The position numbers were made by a program, and so were the translations under genes. Shown here piece after piece: positions 47,120-56,791 of a stretch of 64,000 bases of DNA. The DNA comes from Zerene cesonia. Taxonomy: Eukaryota > Arthropoda > Insecta > Lepidoptera > Pieridae. Numbering within the stretch: the stretch's first letter is position 1; each line of letters begins with the position of its first letter. Where the stretch lies: NCBI RefSeq assembly GCF_012273895.1, contig NC_052130.1, forward strand, positions 806,001-870,000. Direction: 5' to 3'. Under the pieces are notes generated by a model. That model worked only from the letters and a program-made list of their open reading frames with translations. It did not search any database and had not been told where the DNA came from.

Positions 47120-47257
47120 ACTAGCTACGCCCCGCGGTTTCACCCGCGTAAGTCCGTATCCCGTAGGAATATCGGGATAAAAAGTTGCCTATATGTTATT
47201 CCAGTTGTCCAGCTGTCTACGTACCAAATTTCATTGCAATCGGTTCAGTAGTTTTCA
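47120..47257 (-). mobile_element. Lep1-type Helitron, 3' part only
   Basis: It starts actagctacgccccgcggtt and runs to 'aatcggttcagtagtttt'. The 5' head of the element is missing. Confidence 0.75.
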
Positions 47258-47278
47258 GCAACTTTATTGTACAAATCA

Positions 47279-47470
47279 CTACATATTATAAAACAAAGTC
47301 GCTTTCTCTGTCCCTATGTCTCTATGTATGCTTAAATCTTTAAAATGATGCAAGTGATTTTGATGGGGCTTTTTTTAATAGAGTGATTCAAGAGGAAAAT
47401 TTACATGTATAATAGCATCTATTAAACTACTCCGAATTGAACGCGTGCGAAGCCGCGGGCAAAAGCTAGT
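47279..47470 (+). repeat. HK Helitron-like element, full length
   Basis: It starts actacatattataaaacaaa and ends gcgaagccgcgggcaaaagctagt. It lies back to back with the truncated Lep1 at 47120. Confidence 0.65.
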
Positions 47471-47763
47471 TAAACAATATAAGAAACATAATTCTCGCAA
47501 AATCCTTTCGAACCACAAGAAGCATTGAACTAAATTATAAATCGCCTACGCTTAGGCGGACGTGAGGTGCTAAGCCTTCGTGTAATCTCTGAAGCAATTA
47601 TGTTACAAATGCCTCCGATTGTGACTGACCTAAGCCTCTAGATGCGCAGATACTGTAAGAGGTTTCCTCTTCGATTGTATACAAAGAACTTAGGATTACT
47701 ATCCTGCTATTATAATCTATATAATAAATATGTATAGGCACGAATGTTTGTAAATATAGATGG

Positions 47764-47943
47764 ACTAGCTGCGCCCCACGGTTTCACCCGCGTAAGTCCG
47801 TATCCCGTAGGAATATCGGGATAAAAATTGCCTATATGTTATTCCAGTTGTCCATCTATCTCCATAACAAATTTCATTGCAATCGGTTCAGTAGCTTTTG
47901 CGTGAAAGAGCAACAAACATTCGCATTTATAATATTAGTAGGA
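47764..47943 (-). mobile_element. Lep1-type Helitron copy with small deletion
   Basis: It starts actagctgcgccccacggtt and ends ttataatattagtagga. The ACACACATCCTTACAAACT block near the 5' head is deleted. Confidence 0.75.
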
Positions 47944-48287
47944 AGTAGGATGTGCAGATTTATCGTATCTGTATGAAGTTTGTAAAGATATAGTTTATGG
48001 ACTGGAGTAGAACATAGGCTACTTTTTCTCGAGTACCACAGAGGAACATACATTTTTCATAATTTTCTTTACATTTTCTCCCCATCGACATATAAATGGC
48101 CTTTAAAATTTGTATCAAAACACAACCTCACGTGTCCTATTATAACACAATAAGTCCTCCTCTATAAATCTATGTTGTTTCCGAAACAGTCTCGCTTTAA
48201 CATTATAAGTGAATTTATTAAGAATATTATACTGAATACCTGAATTTCAACAGCGAATAGTTAAAATATCCGCTCAAATGGTAGCGT

Positions 48288-48332
48288 GTTGATGAGCGAA
48301 GCGTGAGCGGAACGTGAGCGAAGCGTTAGCGT
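48288..48332. repeat. Minisatellite, ~11-bp unit
   Basis: Four imperfect units of GTGAGCGAAGC-type sequence (gatgagcgaagc, gtgagcggaac, gtgagcgaagc, gttagcg). Confidence 0.7.
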
Positions 48333-48587
48333 TTTTATCGAATTGTTAAATTACTTTTTATAAATGTATGTTTGCTTCAGGTTATAACTAATTTAATAGT
48401 ATGTTAAACATAACACAAATTCTCTAAATTAAACTCTAAACTTTGCTGTAATTAAAATTTTCAATATTATCACTCATAATGCTTGCGATTGAATTTATAT
48501 TTTTATTTCCTTCTTAATACAGTAAAATGTAAAAATACTATTATTTTTTTAACAAAAATCTGAAACCCCTTCAAATTGTCAGAACTT

Positions 48588-48707
48588 AACCAAATGTGGG
48601 ACCACATGGAAAGCATCAGCTTTCAAATTGAGAAAAGAATCCATCAAAACCCAGTATAAAGTTATGAGGTAACAAATACAAAAAATACAGTCGAATTGAG
48701 AACCTAT
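48588..48707 (-). repeat. Repeat E
   Basis: 'gtgggaccacatggaaagca', 'tcagctttcaaattgag' and 'acagtcgaattgagaaccta' are E in reverse. Confidence 0.6.
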
Positions 48708-48991
48708 TCTATTTTCATCATCATTGTCATACTACTTTTATAATGATAATAATATCATCAGAGCGCGATATTTCTATATTAATATAAACCGTCGCTTCAC
48801 TCAACTCCTTATCCCTACCGTCATAATAGCCGACACGGCAAAAACATGGCTTACGAAATATGAATTACCATTAACGTAGCTTTTAGATGAACGCGGGGAC
48901 AAAATATTATTCAGCATTCGGACTCTGCTATGAATAGTTATATCGAGATAATATCCTGTACCTTGAGTACTTGTATATAAGTGTATAACAT

Positions 48992-49190
48992 ACTAGCTGC
49001 GCCAGCAGTTTCACCCGCGTAAGTCCGTATCCAGTAGAAATATCGGGATAAAAAGTTGCCTATACGTATTCCCGTTGTCCAGCTGTCTACGTACCAAATT
49101 TCTTTGCAATCGGTTGGGTAGTTTTCGCGTGAAAGAGCAACAAACACACACATCCTTACAAACTTTCGCATTTATAATATTAGTAGGATG
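48992..49190 (-). mobile_element. Lep1-type Helitron copy, full length
   Basis: It starts actagctgcgccagcagttt and ends tttataatattagtaggat. Small changes lie in the hairpin arm. Confidence 0.8.
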
Positions 49191-50870
49191 TTTACTACAG
49201 TATGAAGAAAATGCTTTTTTACGATGTCTGAGTTAAGTAACTCAAAAATTAATGGTATTTTTTACACAGCAAGGTGCGTTTTACTACACATAGATTATGT
49301 ATTTTGGAATATTTGGATAGAATTTTATTTAATAAAATTAGATTTTTTCTGAACATACGTCATTAGGGTTGCCATAAAAATGTAAAATATTAAACAAAAA
49401 AAAATACAGAATTTCTAGCTATGTGGCGTGTCATCTATGTTTTACTATGTATATCAAATAATAAATTCTTATTTCCCGAAGTCGGAGAATACTAATCAAC
49501 TGAAAGACAGGACCAATTTCGCCAATTCTATGTCGTCGATTATAAGGAGGTGGGTTTAATAAAGAAAATATCAAGCAGTTAAAAATGAAGAAAAAACACT
49601 TCGACCATGTAAGGAAATACATCACGCGATTACCGTTGTTTTTCCGGGAACTGAGTCTTCATAAATCATAACTAAGAAGTATGTACAAAATATTTATCTG
49701 CTGGTCTATAATTCATAATGATACATACATATGCACATAATAGAGGCTGTCTTATCGTTTACGTAATATGATTTTAATGGACGAAGATATGGAGAATAAT
49801 TATTTCGCTAACTAAACAATTATCAACATTCACTAATATAGAAGATGACGAGTAATGTACAATAAATATCGTTGTGTTAATAATTATTTATTTAAAGATT
49901 CTTATATTTTTATACAAGTAAATGTGGAAATAATGATGAAAAAACATTTGTAATTTCAAAAACTCTCTCATGAAATCCATAAAAAACACCATCAATTAAC
50001 TGTCTTAAAAAAATCGCATACAGAAATATGTAAATAATATATTTTAACGACCATTATTGTACAAGGAAAATAAAAAAATGCAACTTTAACGATTTAAAGT
50101 TTATGTTCTGGAAAACAGCAACACGATCAATTAAAATCGAAAAACAAAACATTGAAATGTATCAAATTTAACCATGTTTGCGTCCGCAGTTTCGTTGGAT
50201 GTCAGCGGGAATCTTTTTTTTGCGAATGGCAAAAAAAAACAGGTGATGTTTAAATTTTCATCCACGTAGAAACCTGCGTATAATTGAAAGGCAAATTAAC
50301 AACGATTTTCGGTTTTATTTCGCCGAGTTATTCCTATAGGCATCATGCATATTCAAGGTTCAACACTTTCTGATTTAACTTTTGAATGTTTTTCATAAAC
50401 TCGGCAAATGATTTATATTTAAACTGTATTCTTCTTTATGAACGATACATAGTTATGAATTGTACGATATAGAATTTCCAGTTAAACACATATAAATAGA
50501 AAACTTGTGGTGTTTATGGGTACTAGACTTAATGACGCCTAGATCTGTCACGGCCTAAATTATTTATTATTAGTATATAAATTTACGTCAAATACATACA
50601 GACAATTTAAACATTTTCAATTACGTGTTCGACTATAAGTATAGTTTTAAATAGAATAAAGTTAACACAATTCTGATATCTATATATTTAAAATATAATA
50701 CTTTAAAATGTATAGTTCTTTGTTACCCTAAGTCCTGTTTGAAGCCTGATCTGAACTTCACCCAAATTAAATCAATCAATCATTCATGAAAACTGATAAA
50801 ACAATCGAAGTTCTCAAGAAATCATTAACAGGTCGTATACATAAAAACCACATATCTAATATAACATAAA
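49191..50870. other. Gene-free block, 3' flank of the ommochrome-binding protein locus
   Basis: AT-rich. A trace of repeat G (aggctgtcttatcgtttacg) lies at 49743. No supported exon. Confidence 0.45.
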
Positions 50871-50876
50871 TTTATT
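50871..50876 (-). promoter_or_regulatory. Poly(A) signal AATAAA of the proximal gene
   Basis: AATAAA on the minus strand, 12 nt after the stop codon. It would give a very short 3' UTR. Confidence 0.6.
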
Positions 50877-50888
50877 ATATTAACACGA

Positions 50889-51737
50889 CTACCATGCATC
50901 TTCAGCTATACATCCAATATTACTTTCAATTAATTTAAAAATACGTTTCTTATCTGAAAGTATGAATCTGTTATCTCTATCGAATGCAACTCCGTGTAAA
51001 TTCTTCATTTCCAGTACCTTTATCAGTTCTTTACTATCCCGTTTATAGATATACAAACCGAAGTTACAAGATACATACACGTTGCCATCTATATCTTCAG
51101 TTATTTGCTTAACTGTTATGTATTCAGTAATCGCGTTTATAGATTTATTATAATTGTCATAATTATATAATCCAGTTTTGTTCGCAAATATAATATCATT
51201 GTTACCACTTATATGAAAGTAATCTATCTCTGTCCTTTCGAATTCTCTAACTTTCGCAAACTTATCATCAACCTCCATGTACAGTTTTTGATCTGGATAG
51301 CTGATATAGAAAAGATTCCTCCTGTGAAACAATCCCCATACGTTCACACCTTTCTCCTTGTAAAAATCAGCGATTTTCGTGACCATATTGAACTTGTAGA
51401 TACCGTCGCTTCCACCTAAGTATATTTCGTCGTTCTTCTGATCGATCGCTGCGGAACATCCATCAGCGATACCAGCTATAACAGAATAATCCTTCGTGTC
51501 TAGATCATAATAAGCGAGTTGGAAGTCTACATCGGAATATGTTTCTAGCACGAAGAAAGGGAATATGAGTGTGTTCGTGTGTTTGTGGACGTGGAGTTGG
51601 TACGGAGTTCCAATGTGACTCCAGAGTATTTCCTTGGAGTACCATTTTTCACCGATTTTGATACGATTGCATTCCTTGTTTGGAAGACTCGTCGATAGGG
51701 GCAGAAATAACAGCAATATATAGAATATTGACGTCAT
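50889..51737 (-). CDS. Ommochrome-binding protein-like, secreted, proximal paralogue
   Basis: The product is a 282-residue protein resembling lepidopteran ommochrome-binding proteins, haemolymph proteins known to bind ommochrome pigments such as ommatin D. I take the ATG at 51735-51737 as start. The frame extends four codons upstream to TTG, but those bases fall in a likely splice-acceptor/5'UTR context. Residues 1-17 (MTSIFYILLLFLPLSTS) form a signal peptide. Four repeats about 35-80 residues apart share the pattern IY/VY...G(I/L)YxY: near 105-116 (GGSDGIYKFN), 182-193 (KTGLYNYD), 220-231 (FGLYIYK) and 258-268 (KKRIFKL). They suggest a beta-propeller-like fold. Cysteines are at 23, 94, 224 and 276, and N-glycosylation sites (NKT, NKS) at 186 and 197. 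It is one uninterrupted coding exon. The tandem neighbour is 1.46 kb upstream. The family call is confident; the ligand is inferred. Confidence 0.9.
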   Translation of the reverse strand: MTSIFYILLLFLPLSTSLPNKECNRIKIGEKWYSKEILWSHIGTPYQLHVHKHTNTLIFPFFVLETYSDVDFQLAYYDLDTKDYSVIAGIADGCSAAIDQKNDEIYLGGSDGIYKFNMVTKIADFYKEKGVNVWGLFHRRNLFYISYPDQKLYMEVDDKFAKVREFERTEIDYFHISGNNDIIFANKTGLYNYDNYNKSINAITEYITVKQITEDIDGNVYVSCNFGLYIYKRDSKELIKVLEMKNLHGVAFDRDNRFILSDKKRIFKLIESNIGCIAEDAW

Positions 51738-51758
51738 TGCTGTAAGCAAATATAACAG
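51738..51758 (-). other. 5' UTR part of exon 2, proximal gene
   Basis: Just upstream is a pyrimidine run ending in ATTACAG (AG at 51759-51760), a strong 3' splice site. The exon would begin at 51758 with CTGTTATATTTGC. A second acceptor-like CTTACAG ends at 51740, two bases before the ATG. Either would give a non-coding leader. Confidence 0.55.
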
Positions 51759-52277
51759 CTGTAATATAAAAAAGAAAATATTCCATCGTTTCTATTCCCA
51801 GTATATATTAACCCAACAGATTAATATGTATGTATGTATATCAAGTAAACGAGTATCGTACAATAAACCATGAATTTGTACAAAACAGTTTAAATTTAAT
51901 AGTAGAACGAATTATTTAATTTTTAGTTTTATAGCATTGAAATGCTTTATAAATTAGAAATTTTGAAAGAATAGAAAAAATTTGATCACGAGGCAGGATT
52001 CGAACCTGCGTATCTTGCCTAACCGTTGCTACGGTTATCAAAATTTTTTCTATTCTTTCAAAATTTCTAAGAACGAATTATGCTTTATTATTTTAAAGCA
52101 AACAAATAATAGAACAGATATAAGATACACTGCTAAAAAGAAAGAGATTTTCTTATATCTGATAAGATATTGTACACATAGCAATTCCAATTTTCTATCT
52201 CAAAAAACTAACCAAAAAATTATAAACAAAACCGATACCCAGAACATACCATGAACTAAGAACACCGTGAAACTTAC
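51759..52277 (-). other. Predicted 5' UTR intron, proximal gene
   Basis: The donor on the minus strand is ACGCAG|GTAAGT at 52278/52277, a near-perfect 5' splice site. The acceptor is TTTTATATTACAG at 51759. Length is 519 bp, and it contains the fold-back element at 51932-52070. Predicted from splice signals only. Confidence 0.5.
51932..52070. repeat. Fold-back element with tRNA-like core, copy 2 (in the predicted intron)
   Basis: The left arm (51952-51990, ttagaaattttgaaagaata...) and right arm (52037-52070) are inverted repeats of about 30 bp. The core on the minus strand reads 'cgcaggttcgaatcctgcct', a perfect T-arm/B-box hairpin. Before it, 'taacggttaggc'-like sequence may be an A box. 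The mini-hairpin agcattgaaatgct lies at the left edge, as in the 23690 copy. Confidence 0.7.
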
Positions 52278-52306
52278 CTGCGTTATTAACGTACCGACTG
52301 CTGGTG
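52278..52306 (-). promoter_or_regulatory. Predicted exon 1 / start region, proximal gene
   Basis: Upstream of the donor is a short non-coding segment with CAGCAGTC, which resembles an arthropod initiator (CAGT). AT-rich TATA-like sequence (TTTTAAAT, TTTATACA) lies about 25-40 bp further upstream at 52324-52341. No ATG lies between this point and the donor. Confidence 0.35.
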
Positions 52307-52734
52307 CTTTATTAAAATTATTGCAATTTAAAATGTATAAATTACAAACACATGATTCGGTTCAGACGCGTTCAATTACAGTGAGACAATTAACGATGGC
52401 CGTTTATCGATGAAATAATACATTGTGTTAATAAATATTTTGATCTGGGAACATAACAATCAGTTCTGAAGCGGTATTTTGATAATGGAATGGATTTATG
52501 ACGCGTTCAATTAATGTTCGTATTCGAAACGATTATGCATGAAGTTATTTCAAACTATTTGAGAGAAATATGGTTATAATTGTCTGAAATGTTACTTCAT
52601 GTAAATAAAGTAAAGAAGCAAAGCTTATTAATAGTACAAAATAACTACTTAATTGTTTTGCAAGAGAAGAAACCTAAAATAAATACCTGTTAACTATCAT
52701 AGAACCGTCTAAACTGTCTCATTTGTTCTTAAAA

Positions 52735-52900
52735 TAGCATACATAAGAACATTATTTAAACCTGGCGATCCTAATCAGGACAATAAGATAAACTCATGAA
52801 ATTGTTGTACTGTCACCGAACCTTGATTAGAATTAAATATGTCCGTTTGAAATGGGTGGACAGGAGTACAGGTGTACAGACGAATCTAATAATTATAAAA
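52735..52900 (+). repeat. Repeat F copy between the two genes
   Basis: 'acattatttaaacctggcga' followed by 'tcctaatcagg', 'gtcaccgaaccttgattaga' and 'gtgtacagacgaatc' match 43600-43810. Confidence 0.55.
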
Positions 52901-53195
52901 AACGTGTTAATTGTGATAACATTAGAATATCACCATATACCACTATTTTTATATCATTTATTTAAAAATAACACTATTATAAAAACAAAACCACTACCCG
53001 AACGCACAAAAACTTTTGAAAACTAACATGATATCATTAGAAATCCTAATGTGAGACCCCAATTTCGAGTGATAAGCAATCTGTTCAACAACATATGACA
53101 TATTGGCATATTGCGGAAAAACCTTACCAATATAACCTTTAAATGACAATGAAAATCTTCATTTAGATTTTCGTCGTCATCGAAGCGTAACAAAT

Positions 53196-54098
53196 CTAAT
53201 CAATAATATAACCACGCAACAGATCCAGCGCATCGTTGTATTCCTCATCGAAATTAACAAAACAAATTTCACTCTTATTGCTGGGCCGTAAAGTATATAT
53301 TGCATGTTCATCTGAGTAGATTACATTATCCCTATCATCGAACGTCATACCGAAAGCCTTGTGGATGTCAGCTATCTTTTTAATTCTGTTATACGGTTTG
53401 TCCTCAAGGTACACACCGTCCGCACCACAGAAATACACGTCACCGTAACTGTCGTCGATTATTTGCCTTACAGCAACTTCATCATCAATCATTACAATGT
53501 ATTTACTCATCTTCTCAACTTTGTACAACGCGGTTTTATTAGACAGGTAGACTTCGCCCTTTTTCGATATGAAGAAATTATCAACTTCGATGCCCATTGC
53601 TTCCGCGACTTGCACGAACCTCTCATTCTGATAGACGTACAGTTTTTGCGTCGGATACTCTATGTAATAGAAGTTTTTCTGGATGAATAACGCCCAGATG
53701 GATTTGCCCTCTTCGGCAAAGAATTCTGCTGTTTTTTTAAGGAAGTCGTACTTGTATATACCGTTGTGCCCGCCGAAATATATGTCATCGTTGCCTTCAT
53801 CGAAGGCGATTGCGTAACCGCCAGCCATTCCCCCGATCTCATGGCATGGAGCATTGTTTTCGGTGATCTGACAAGCCATGATAACGAAGTCGACATCCGT
53901 GCCCTTCTGTATGGTTTGACTGAAGAAGAGAGTGCCAGTAAACTTGTGCACCACGAGGTTGTTAGGGCGCCCTAAATTCTTCAAAAGAACATGACGATCA
54001 TAGTAAACGTCATGAAAGACGAGACCGTCGCAAATTATTTGCTCGTTTTTTGCATCATTCCTCGCCACGGCCGCGAGTAGCGCCAGTAGCAATAACAT
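53196..54098 (-). CDS. Ommochrome-binding protein-like, secreted, distal paralogue
   Basis: The product is a 300-residue protein of the same family as the gene at 50889, and diverged from it (roughly 35-40% identical by eye). The ATG at 54096-54098 is the first in-frame start. Residues 1-16 (MLLLLALLAAVARNDA) are the signal peptide. The four-fold repeat is again visible near 105-117 (GGHNGIYKYD), 183-193 (NKTALYKVE), 220-231 (GADGVYLE) and 258-270 (EHAIYTLR). Cysteines at 23, 224 and 279 match C23, C224 and C276 of the paralogue; C76 and C85 are extra. NKT at 187 is a shared glycosylation site; NKS at 274 is unique. The C-terminus has an acidic extension (NFDEEYNDALDLLRGYIID) absent from the neighbour. 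It is a single uninterrupted coding exon. Secretion and pigment binding are inferred from the family. Confidence 0.9.
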   Translation of the reverse strand: MLLLLALLAAVARNDAKNEQIICDGLVFHDVYYDRHVLLKNLGRPNNLVVHKFTGTLFFSQTIQKGTDVDFVIMACQITENNAPCHEIGGMAGGYAIAFDEGNDDIYFGGHNGIYKYDFLKKTAEFFAEEGKSIWALFIQKNFYYIEYPTQKLYVYQNERFVQVAEAMGIEVDNFFISKKGEVYLSNKTALYKVEKMSKYIVMIDDEVAVRQIIDDSYGDVYFCGADGVYLEDKPYNRIKKIADIHKAFGMTFDDRDNVIYSDEHAIYTLRPSNKSEICFVNFDEEYNDALDLLRGYIID

Positions 54099-54099
54099 C

Positions 54100-54108
54100 T
54101 TATGTCAT
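54100..54108 (-). promoter_or_regulatory. Two-codon upstream ORF before the distal gene
   Basis: ATG-ACA-TAA ends one base before the real start codon (ATGACATAAGATG). Such a minimal uORF could lower initiation at the main ATG if the transcript start lies upstream of 54108. Confidence 0.5.
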
Positions 54109-54144
54109 TTAATTAACTTTTATATCGTTATATAAGGCTGTGAA

Positions 54145-54176
54145 CAGAAGTTTCTCGTCGGAACCCCCGTTTATAT
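54145..54176 (-). promoter_or_regulatory. Candidate TATA box and start region, distal gene
   Basis: ATATAAACG on the minus strand (54168-54176) lies ~75 bp upstream of the ATG and would place transcription start near 54145. An alternative reading is that TTCTGTTCACAG (~54140-54151) is a splice acceptor, which would make this region intronic as in the neighbouring gene. Confidence 0.4.
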
Positions 54177-54769
54177 TTCGCGAGGAAATTACAATGGCCG
54201 AAATCCGTTTACGCTCCCCTGTTCAGCGTCACATTTCTTCGTTTGTGCTGGAATAAAAATGTAAAAAGTTATTCTATAGAATATTTTATTTTTTCCAACT
54301 CCACCTTGAAATTCTTTACGTTTCGTTGTGAGTATTTTTTTTTCAAGAAATTGATATGTTTCAATTATGTCTAATGAGCTTTACTTGCCAAAGAATACAA
54401 TGAAAATAAATAGCTTTTGAATTATGAAACGTTATTTACATTGTATGGAATATTGCTCGATAAAATTTTTATTCTATTATTATTATTATCAGATAATTAT
54501 GTGATCGAAAATATGAAATGTCACAAATTAGGTATCAGTTTAAATATTTACATTTAAAATTTTAAATAGAAATATCTGTGGTATATATAGTCACTACTGA
54601 ATATATGTAGCCCCAAGTGACTTTTGGAATTCCATCTCTATGACAGTGAAATAGAAATCAATTTTGTCAAATTCGCGAAGGACTCATAACACTAAGGTTT
54701 CCACACAAATAAGCCAAAGAGCAAAATATTGGTCAAACATTCAATTGTTAATTCATTGATTTATTATTT
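54177..54769. other. Upstream region of the distal gene
   Basis: AT-rich, with no repeat shared within the window. It would contain the distal promoter if that gene lacks an upstream exon. Confidence 0.4.
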
Positions 54770-54848
54770 AGAAATTAAAAACTTTTTAACGGATTTTAAA
54801 CGCGATAAACTAACTCGCGTAAAATCAAACACAAAAAAAATACTATGT
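54770..54848 (+). repeat. MITE fragment (16660 family)
   Basis: 'agaaattaaaaacttttta' followed by 'acggattttaaacgcgat' matches the left end at 16660. The segment 'cgcgtaaaatcaaacacaaa' matches the flank at 16815 and 20250. The centre is deleted. Confidence 0.6.
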
Positions 54849-55353
54849 TTTATTATTTGTTGTTTTAGCGTCAACAGAAACACATCATCTCTGAAAATGT
54901 TTGTGTTTTTGTGTGTAATTTAATTAATTTTTCACGGTTAATGAGATCCAACTGGTGATAAACGGACAGGCAGACAGACAGACATAATACTTACATGTAT
55001 AAAAATATATTCTACGTCCGTTATACACATCTTAACATATCCGCATTACATCCGTTATAGTTTGAGATTTAACTTTTTCGTAGCTATAAAATTTTATTAC
55101 GCAGTTTATTTTAACACATAAATATAGAAATATTTTCTCAATACGATACGATAAACTATTTGCGCGTGAGACTGTTGAATGTGAACGCAATTGTTATGAA
55201 ATATATAAAAATAAACAAATGTTTGCTTACAAACAAATTCTACTTCAAATTGTTATGAGAAAATAAATATTTGAATGGAAGTCCAGGTTCTGCAGAAAAT
55301 ATGAATATTCTCTTACTAGTTTGCAGGCTGTTTGTGTAATCTATACAAATACT

Positions 55354-55885
55354 AGCTGGTGCCTGTTGCTTCGGTCGCGCGGTCTATATAAATTTCCATG
55401 GTACGAACTTTTTTCCCATTTCATCCTCTTGGGGGTAAGTACAGGTCCTTTATTAGCTGATGCCTACATCAAAAAAGCAGTGGTGGCTCAGTGGTGAGAA
55501 CCTCGGACTTCAAAATCGATAAGTCGGGGTCCGAGACCGGGCGAGCGTGCAGGATACAAATTGATTTTTCAATTTATCTGCGCATGTAGGTAACATCACC
55601 ACTGCTTAAAACGGTGAAGAAAAACATCGTGAGGAAACCGGCATGTCCAAGAATCGACGACATGCGACATCTGTCAACCCGCACTTGGCCAACGAGGTGG
55701 ATTATGGCCTGAACCCTCATAGGAGGCCTGTGCCCCAGCAGTGGGAACAATAGGAGAGCTGATGATGATCAGATAACTCGGTCGGTTATATTGTACTTAG
55801 ACTGCTATAAGATGGCGATAACCCCCAGATAGTGCAGGATATGCGTTAATAGATCTGTCAGTCACCTTTGCGTTTTTAAACAAAT
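55354..55885 (-). repeat. HB Helitron-like element split by SINE-1
   Basis: The left piece (55354-55472) is tactagctggtgcctgttgc ... 'attagctgatgcctacatc'. The right piece (~55776-55885) is 'cagataactcggtcggtt' ... 'gcgttaatagatctgtcagt'. The two halves of the HB consensus are separated by SINE-1, which is thus younger. Confidence 0.6.
55474..55770 (+). mobile_element. SINE-1 (tRNA-derived), full length, best copy
   Basis: The head is agcagtggtggctcagtgg (A-box region), with B-box region 'gggtccgagaccgg'. The body has 'cgtgaggaaaccggcatgtc' and 'ggcctgtgccccagcagtgg', and the tail is GATGATGATGA. It sits inside the HB element at 55354-55885. Confidence 0.8.
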
Positions 55886-55889
55886 ACGA

Positions 55890-56450
55890 ATATAGTGATC
55901 CTGAAGAGTTTGTTTGTTTGAACGCGCTAATCGACGTTTCATTTTAATGATACATTTAGTCTCTAATTTAACAGTTTTTTAAATTCAAATTATATCTTAT
56001 GAGTATATGGATAAAGGTAAAATTAATTATGCTTCAATACTAAAGCATAATGAATTAATAACTACTTATACAATACAACAATAAATACTTAGGGCCCTTC
56101 ACTTATGTGACTCGACGGAACACAGTGGGGTTTTAGTCGATAAATTTCCTCACTAAAAAGAACATAAAAAATGTAAAAAATAATTAGATGGATAATTCAT
56201 CTCAATAACTATATTTTGTACATAGAACTTATTTTTCCCGTGTATCCATATAAACATTCATAAAAAACATTCAACAACAACAAGTTTTAAAATAAATCTT
56301 TCGGTAGACCATTTAAAATTAATGGCTTAAATTTACTAGCTGTTAAGGGTAAATAATTGCTAAGTAAATTAAGTTTATAATAGTTGAAACTTATATCGAC
56401 CGCTTCATTCAAAGTTTATGTTGCTAAGTTTTATCACTTGTGTCGTAACT
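55890..56450. other. HD fragment then nothing recognised
   Basis: 55890-55935 has the HD phrase 'agtttgtttgtttgaacgcg'. The rest has no supported feature. Confidence 0.45.
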
Positions 56451-56454
56451 GATT

Positions 56455-56565
56455 GAATTGCCGACTTCAAATTGAAAAGGGATTAAGAAAGGATCGAAGA
56501 GAGCAATAAAGGAAAGGAAAAGGATATGGGCCTCCGGCTCCCCCGTACACCGTATCCTGTGATCC
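56455..56565 (-). repeat. PA retroposon, internal fragment
   Basis: 'attgccgacttcaaattgaa', 'gattaagaaaggatcgaaga' and 'atgggcctccggctcccccg' are PA landmarks in reverse. Confidence 0.55.
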
Positions 56566-56791
56566 GTATACTGTGGATAATAAAAAACAAAAAGCTATTC
56601 TTAGTAAACTAGAATTATTTCATTATTCATACGTTTTGCTTTTAAAATGTTAAAAATTGTAAACTAGGCTAATTCATTTAAAGGCATGCGAGAAAATATT
56701 TGTTATTTATTTACCGCTAGTGCGAATAAGTATAGTGCTATAGTGATAGGCGAAGCGGGAATACAAAGTATTAAGGTAAGGCATTACAAAT

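Noticed and set aside
51213..51419. Plus-strand frame of 68 aa
   Set aside because: It is the antisense shadow of the ommochrome-binding protein gene. The frames at 53361-53690, 53660-53896 and 53766-53975 are likewise shadows.
51738..51749. Longer start of the proximal gene at the TTG codon (adds four residues)
   Set aside because: The codon is TTG, not ATG; the bases overlap an acceptor-like CTTACAG, and the ATG at 51737 gives a normal signal peptide.
51990..52040. Functional tRNA gene on the minus strand
   Set aside because: A good T arm is present, but the acceptor and D arms do not pair. It is the core of a fold-back repeat also present at 23690.
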